DNA from: an uncultured Lachnospiraceae bacterium
Lineage (GTDB): Bacteria; Bacillota; Clostridia; Lachnospirales; Lachnospiraceae
Assembly (NCBI GenBank): GCA_910585825.1
Contig: CAJUEY010000004.1
Span: 55,314-119,313 of the forward strand
DNA length: 64,000 nt
Direction of reading: 5' to 3'
A model generated the notes under the pieces. The model was given only the letters and a program-made list of their open reading frames with translations, did not search any database and was not told where the DNA came from. Shown here piece after piece: positions 60,316 to 64,000 of the stretch. Position 1 is the stretch's first letter. The number at the start of each line of letters is the position of its first letter. The position numbers and the translations under genes were made by a program.

Positions 60316-60493
60316 AAAATGTAATTCCTGAGGTGTTCGATACCCTGCTTTTTTGAACCTACATTTTTTTGAAGGGTTTTCTATATTGCCGATTGGATGT
60401 CAGGCCGCCATTGAGCAGCGGAAGACAGAAAGAGAGGCTGCGGTTACCCACCTGGCTTTGGCTAGGACTCAAAATTGCAGGAAACGGCATTTT
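60316..60493 (+). ncRNA. ssrS: Probable 6S RNA (SsrS)
   Basis: A strong promoter drives a noncoding stretch of about 175 nt. Its ends form a closing stem: AAAATG/TTCCTG at 60316-60330 pairs with CAGGAA/CATTTT at 60478-60493. The 5' part CCTGAGGTGTTCGATACCCT followed by a TTTTTTGA run recalls Firmicute 6S RNAs. 6S RNA binds RNA polymerase and represses sigma-A promoters in stationary phase. No coding frame in it has a ribosome site. Identity rests on recollection plus the stem. Confidence 0.6.
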
Positions 60494-60602
60494 GGGTTTT
60501 TCTCAAAAGATGAGTGCATAAAGATACAAAAGAACATAGGGAACAGAAGAATTTTATGCACAAAAGAAGAGTTATAAATTTACAAATGATAGCATACAAA
60601 TG

Positions 60603-60637
60603 AAAGAAGCTGCTTTTTTTGGGCAGCTTCTTTTCCT
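60603..60637 (+). terminator. Rho-independent terminator upstream of the SpoIID gene
   Basis: AAAGAAGCTGC (60603-60613) pairs with GCAGCTTCTTT (60623-60633), T-rich after. It may end 6S RNA read-through. Confidence 0.75.
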
Positions 60638-60750
60638 TATTAATGCCGAAGGGTATAAAGGGATGCTCGGAGAGTGTTTCCATATGGCCGCCGAATTATA
60701 TAAAAATATATCCGGATGGCATTCCTTATAAAAAACAAGGGAGTGAAAAA

Positions 60751-63042
60751 TTGAAGAACAAAATAAAATTGCTGGTGATTGGATTGGGACTGGCAGGTAT
60801 TATCTTTTTGATTTTATATAAAAGTTCCGGACAGAATAAAACTTATGAATATACAGAAGAATATGTTCAGATAAAAGAACTTCCCGCATTGTTGGATTTT
60901 TACTATTATACGGCTGAAGAATGGGAAGAAAAACTGAAGGAAGAAGAATTTGGCAGCGTTGTGACCACAGATACCATAGCATGGATTTTGGAACAGACTT
61001 CAAGTGCCGAATATATTACATATAACACGGAAGAACTATCTACGGAAAACTCTTTTCCGTCATTTGGAAGCAAGAAAAAGAAAATCATAAGCAGAGCGGA
61101 ATGGAACGAAATTTATGGTCAGCTGCTGGATTTACTGGATGACAAAGGAACCGTTCAATGTCTGGATGAAATTATTTTAAAGCAAGAAGAGAATGCGCTG
61201 GTATGTTCTTTGGGAACTTATCGTTTTGATATCAAAGATCTGGAAATTGCTCCCATGTCGTCTATGGGATTATATATTAGAGAAGATCAGATTATCGGAA
61301 TCAGCTCTTTAAAGAGCAAATCGGCAGTTCTCTCCAATGTCTATGTACAGAATGTACAGGAAGGAACGCTTTCCTTTCTGGCAAATAAAGAACAGTATGA
61401 ATTGCAGCTGAATACAGAGAATGAAGCATCCTCTGTGACGCCGTCTGCGCCTTCTGACAATCGTGTGGAAATGGCGGCCGGTCATGTCTGTGATCTTTTG
61501 TGGGAAGACGGCATGCTTGCCAGAGTGCAGATAAAAGAAGATACCATACAGGGCGATTTGATTGCAGTAAATGATGAAACGATAGAAATTGAAGGCTACG
61601 GAGAAATCAGCCGCTCTCAAAATCTTCCGGTATATAAGACCTATGGAACCATAGAGCAGAAAGAGCTGTCGGATATTGTCATTGCCAATATGAAAGTGGA
61701 ATATGTGGTTGCCGAAGACTGTATAGAGTCAATTCTTTTAACAGAACCGGCACAGATCAGCAGGATACGCGTTCTGCTTTTGGCAGAGGACGGCGGACCC
61801 TATTATGAGGATATTTATATTGGATCAAGCACATCTTATCGGGTTATTGCAAAAGACGGCAAAAAGAAGAAAAAGGCTTCGGCGGTTGTGAAAGCAAGCA
61901 AGCTGCTTGCCCAGGCAGAAGGCAGTGTTCGGATTAAAGCAGCAAAGAAGGACGGATTGCTGTATTTATGCGATGCTTCCGGCAAACGAATTTCAAACGG
62001 ATATCAGGGAATATTAGAACTTCGGAAATATCCGAAAGGGTATGCCGTAGTCAGTGAACTTCCCATTGAACAGTATCTTTGTTCGGTTGTTCCCAGCGAA
62101 ATGCCGGCGTCGTATGAATTGGAGGCGTTGAAGGCGCAGGCGGTCTGTGCCAGAAGCTACGCCTATATTCAGCTTGAACATGGGGATTATGCAGCTTTTG
62201 GCGCTCATGTAGACGATACAACGAATTATCAGGTATATAATAAACAAAGCCGAGACGAAAAAACAACAGCAGCCGTGCTGGATACAGCGGGAACAGTCAT
62301 CAGCTATCAGGGAGAGACGGCGGAGGCTTACTATTTTTCCACTTCTGCAGGAGTGACCGGAAACGGTGATGCATGGCATTTAGATCAGGAATCAAAATAT
62401 GGGTATCTTTCCGGAAATCTTATTCAGGAAGGCGGAGGAGAAATTGATTTGTCTTCAGAAGAGGCATTCGGAGCATTTATCGAAAAATCAGATGCAGCCG
62501 CTTATGAAAACGGAAAACCGTTTTACCGTTGGAAAGCGGTGGGAGACTTTTCGTCGGAAGAAACACAGAAAAAGATAAAAGAAATCCTTCTTACAAGAAG
62601 GGAACGGACGCCGGAGGATATTTTGTTTTTCAATCAAAAAGGAAAGCAGAAAGAACGGATGGATGGTTTTGGAAATCTTGTGCGTCTTAGTATTGCAAAA
62701 CGCAGCAATAGCGGAATTATTCTGCATCTGAAAATGGAATATGAAAAAGGAAGCGTTTTAGTTGCAAATGAGTACAATATTCGGGCGATTCTTGGGGCGG
62801 GTGTTACAGATCTGACGCTTTCAGACGGAAGCAAGAGGGATTTTGCACTTCTTCCAAGCGCATATACGACGCTGACGCCGTTGGAAAACGGAACTTACAG
62901 TATGACGGGCGGAGGCTATGGACACGGGATTGGTATGAGCCAGAACGGAGCGCAGGCCATGGCGCTGACCGGAAAAAGCTTTGAAGAAATTTTAACATTT
63001 TTTTATAAAGATATTGAACTGACAAACGGAGAGACAGAATGA
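60751..63042 (+). CDS. SpoIID/LytB-domain membrane-anchored protein
   Basis: 763 residues with one N-terminal transmembrane helix (KIKLLVIGLGLAGIIFLILY), a long middle part (about 40-430) of unknown fold, and a C-terminal SpoIID domain (about 435-763): YAVVSELPIEQYLCSVVPSE, then MPASYELEALKAQAVCARSY with the catalytic Glu, and TSAGVTGNGDAW. SpoIID-type enzymes are lytic transglycosylases on denuded glycan. Start TTG 60751 with AAGGGAG; upstream frame from 60619 overlaps a terminator. Overlaps the next gene by 4 bp. Confidence 0.88.
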   Translation: MKNKIKLLVIGLGLAGIIFLILYKSSGQNKTYEYTEEYVQIKELPALLDFYYYTAEEWEEKLKEEEFGSVVTTDTIAWILEQTSSAEYITYNTEELSTENSFPSFGSKKKKIISRAEWNEIYGQLLDLLDDKGTVQCLDEIILKQEENALVCSLGTYRFDIKDLEIAPMSSMGLYIREDQIIGISSLKSKSAVLSNVYVQNVQEGTLSFLANKEQYELQLNTENEASSVTPSAPSDNRVEMAAGHVCDLLWEDGMLARVQIKEDTIQGDLIAVNDETIEIEGYGEISRSQNLPVYKTYGTIEQKELSDIVIANMKVEYVVAEDCIESILLTEPAQISRIRVLLLAEDGGPYYEDIYIGSSTSYRVIAKDGKKKKKASAVVKASKLLAQAEGSVRIKAAKKDGLLYLCDASGKRISNGYQGILELRKYPKGYAVVSELPIEQYLCSVVPSEMPASYELEALKAQAVCARSYAYIQLEHGDYAAFGAHVDDTTNYQVYNKQSRDEKTTAAVLDTAGTVISYQGETAEAYYFSTSAGVTGNGDAWHLDQESKYGYLSGNLIQEGGGEIDLSSEEAFGAFIEKSDAAAYENGKPFYRWKAVGDFSSEETQKKIKEILLTRRERTPEDILFFNQKGKQKERMDGFGNLVRLSIAKRSNSGIILHLKMEYEKGSVLVANEYNIRAILGAGVTDLTLSDGSKRDFALLPSAYTTLTPLENGTYSMTGGGYGHGIGMSQNGAQAMALTGKSFEEILTFFYKDIELTNGETE

Positions 63043-63887
63043 TTTGGAAATGGATAAAAAACTGCAAATTGTTTATGGAAAAATGCCGCAAAGACAATAT
63101 TGGAGCCTTTGCAGCCCAGTCAGCTTTTTTTCTGCTGCTTTCTTTGATTCCGTTTTTAATGGTGTTTAGCTCTATGCTGCAATATACAATGGTATCAGAA
63201 GCTGCTTTGCTTCGGTTCGTCAATGAGCTTGTACCGGGATATATAGCGCCCTTTGTGATATCCATTATTCACGAAGTATATCACAAATCAGTGGGAATCG
63301 TATCAGTAACGGCGGTTGCGGCAATCTGGTCAGCGGCAAAAGGGGTACAGCATTTAGCTGTGGGCTTTAATGTGATTTATGGAGTAAATGAGACAAGAAA
63401 TCTGCTGGTCCGGCGGTTTTGGGCGGTTGTTTATACGCTGGTATTTATGCTTTCTATTGTGGCAGCCCTTGTGCTTTTGGTATTCGGCAACAGCATACAG
63501 GGGATTTTAGCCGGATATGTACCGTTGCTTGCACAGGCTACCAATCTTTTGTTTCAGTTTCGGAGCCTGGTTATGCTTGGCGGTCTGAGCTGTGTGTTTA
63601 CAGTGCTTTTTCGGACGCTGCCGAATGATAAGGGTATTACAGATCATAAGCCGACGCTTAGAAACCAGTTCCCGGGAGCCTTTTTATGCGCTGTTTTCTG
63701 GTATCTTCTTTCGGCTGCGATTTCTGTATATCTGGATTATTTTAATGGATTTTCCATGTACGGAAGTTTAACGACTATTGTTTTGGTTATGCTCTGGCTT
63801 TATTTTGGAATGTATATTATGATGTTGTGTGCAGAAATCAATATGTTGTACGGAGAGCAGATTTTAAAGAAAATGAAACGAAAATAA
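63039..63887 (+). CDS. YihY/BrkB-family membrane protein
   Basis: Multi-pass membrane protein of 282 residues. Family hallmarks: DNIGAFAAQSAFFLLLSLIP, AAIWSAAKGVQHLAVGFN with YGVNETRN, and a C-terminal MLWLYFGMYIMMLCAEINM. Members were once called ribonuclease BN by mistake; no enzymatic role is established. Coupled to the SpoIID gene by ATGA. Confidence 0.92.
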   Translation: MIWKWIKNCKLFMEKCRKDNIGAFAAQSAFFLLLSLIPFLMVFSSMLQYTMVSEAALLRFVNELVPGYIAPFVISIIHEVYHKSVGIVSVTAVAAIWSAAKGVQHLAVGFNVIYGVNETRNLLVRRFWAVVYTLVFMLSIVAALVLLVFGNSIQGILAGYVPLLAQATNLLFQFRSLVMLGGLSCVFTVLFRTLPNDKGITDHKPTLRNQFPGAFLCAVFWYLLSAAISVYLDYFNGFSMYGSLTTIVLVMLWLYFGMYIMMLCAEINMLYGEQILKKMKRK

Positions 63888-63897
63888 TTCAAATTTC

Positions 63898-63932
63898 AGG
63901 CAGAAGGTTGTTTTATCTTCTGCCTTTCTTTA
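63898..63932 (+). terminator. Terminator after the YihY gene
   Basis: AGGCAGAAG (63898-63906) pairs with CTTCTGCCT (63917-63925), followed by T-rich sequence. Confidence 0.8.
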
Positions 63933-64000
63933 TAATAAATTTATGAACTCAAACTTCCCACACCATTTGGTGTGTTGAACCTTGAAAAATCAATACTTTA

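Noticed and set aside
60353..60577. 74-codon frame between pckA and the SpoIID gene
   Set aside because: Lies within the predicted 6S RNA; composition and lack of ribosome site argue against coding.

Overview
The window reads as a chromosomal segment of a strictly anaerobic, low-to-mid GC Firmicute, most likely a gut Lachnospiraceae (Clostridia). This is inferred from gene order, the NADH-linked [FeFe] hydrogenase operon, ATP-type PEP carboxykinase, the class B sortase with an SPQTG substrate, the Clostridia-style IS110 and Rpn-type remnants, and strong GGAGG ribosome sites with sigma-A promoters. It holds about 50 intact genes, one tRNA, one probable 6S RNA and a small zone of broken and mobile DNA.

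Layout. 1-8464 is the classic translation/RNA operon rimP-nusA-rnpM-ylxQ-infB-rbfA-nrnA-truB-ribF. 8461-18948 carries housekeeping and envelope genes: an SH3/NlpC-P60 wall hydrolase, rpsO, pnp, a bacteriohemerythrin fused to a CheX-like domain, a subtilase, cardiolipin synthase, a D,D-carboxypeptidase and scpAB. 18949-25404 is a decay zone: a complete 1705-bp insertion sequence (19305-21009, 17-bp inverted repeats, 4-bp TAAT duplication) beside a truncated, frameshifted IS110-type transposase, a broken phospholipase-C-like gene, an intact LRR surface protein, tRNA-Pro(GGG), an XRE regulator fragment and a broken Rpn-type nuclease.

25405-30448 has an SGNH lipoprotein and the NuoE/NuoF/HydA hydrogenase operon. 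30648-45719 is a cell-surface block: sortase B, an LCP-type ligase, a secreted SPQTG-anchored protein, then an ABC-exported glycan cluster (GT4, GT2, two permeases, a membrane-anchored ATPase, and three proteins sharing an unusual RDG...VDxGWxGT module, two of them joined to a HAD phosphatase and one also to two glycosyltransferase modules in a 1378-residue chain).

45725-53636 is amino-acid metabolism (ilvN-ilvC, LysR, leuC-leuD, thrC) with an L,D-transpeptidase. 53635-63932 holds a CheX-like/response-regulator pair, citrate synthase, deoC-cdd, pckA, the probable 6S RNA, a SpoIID-family protein and a YihY-family membrane protein. The most distinctive content is the surface-glycan cluster with its shared module and the sortase/LCP/SPQTG set next to it.
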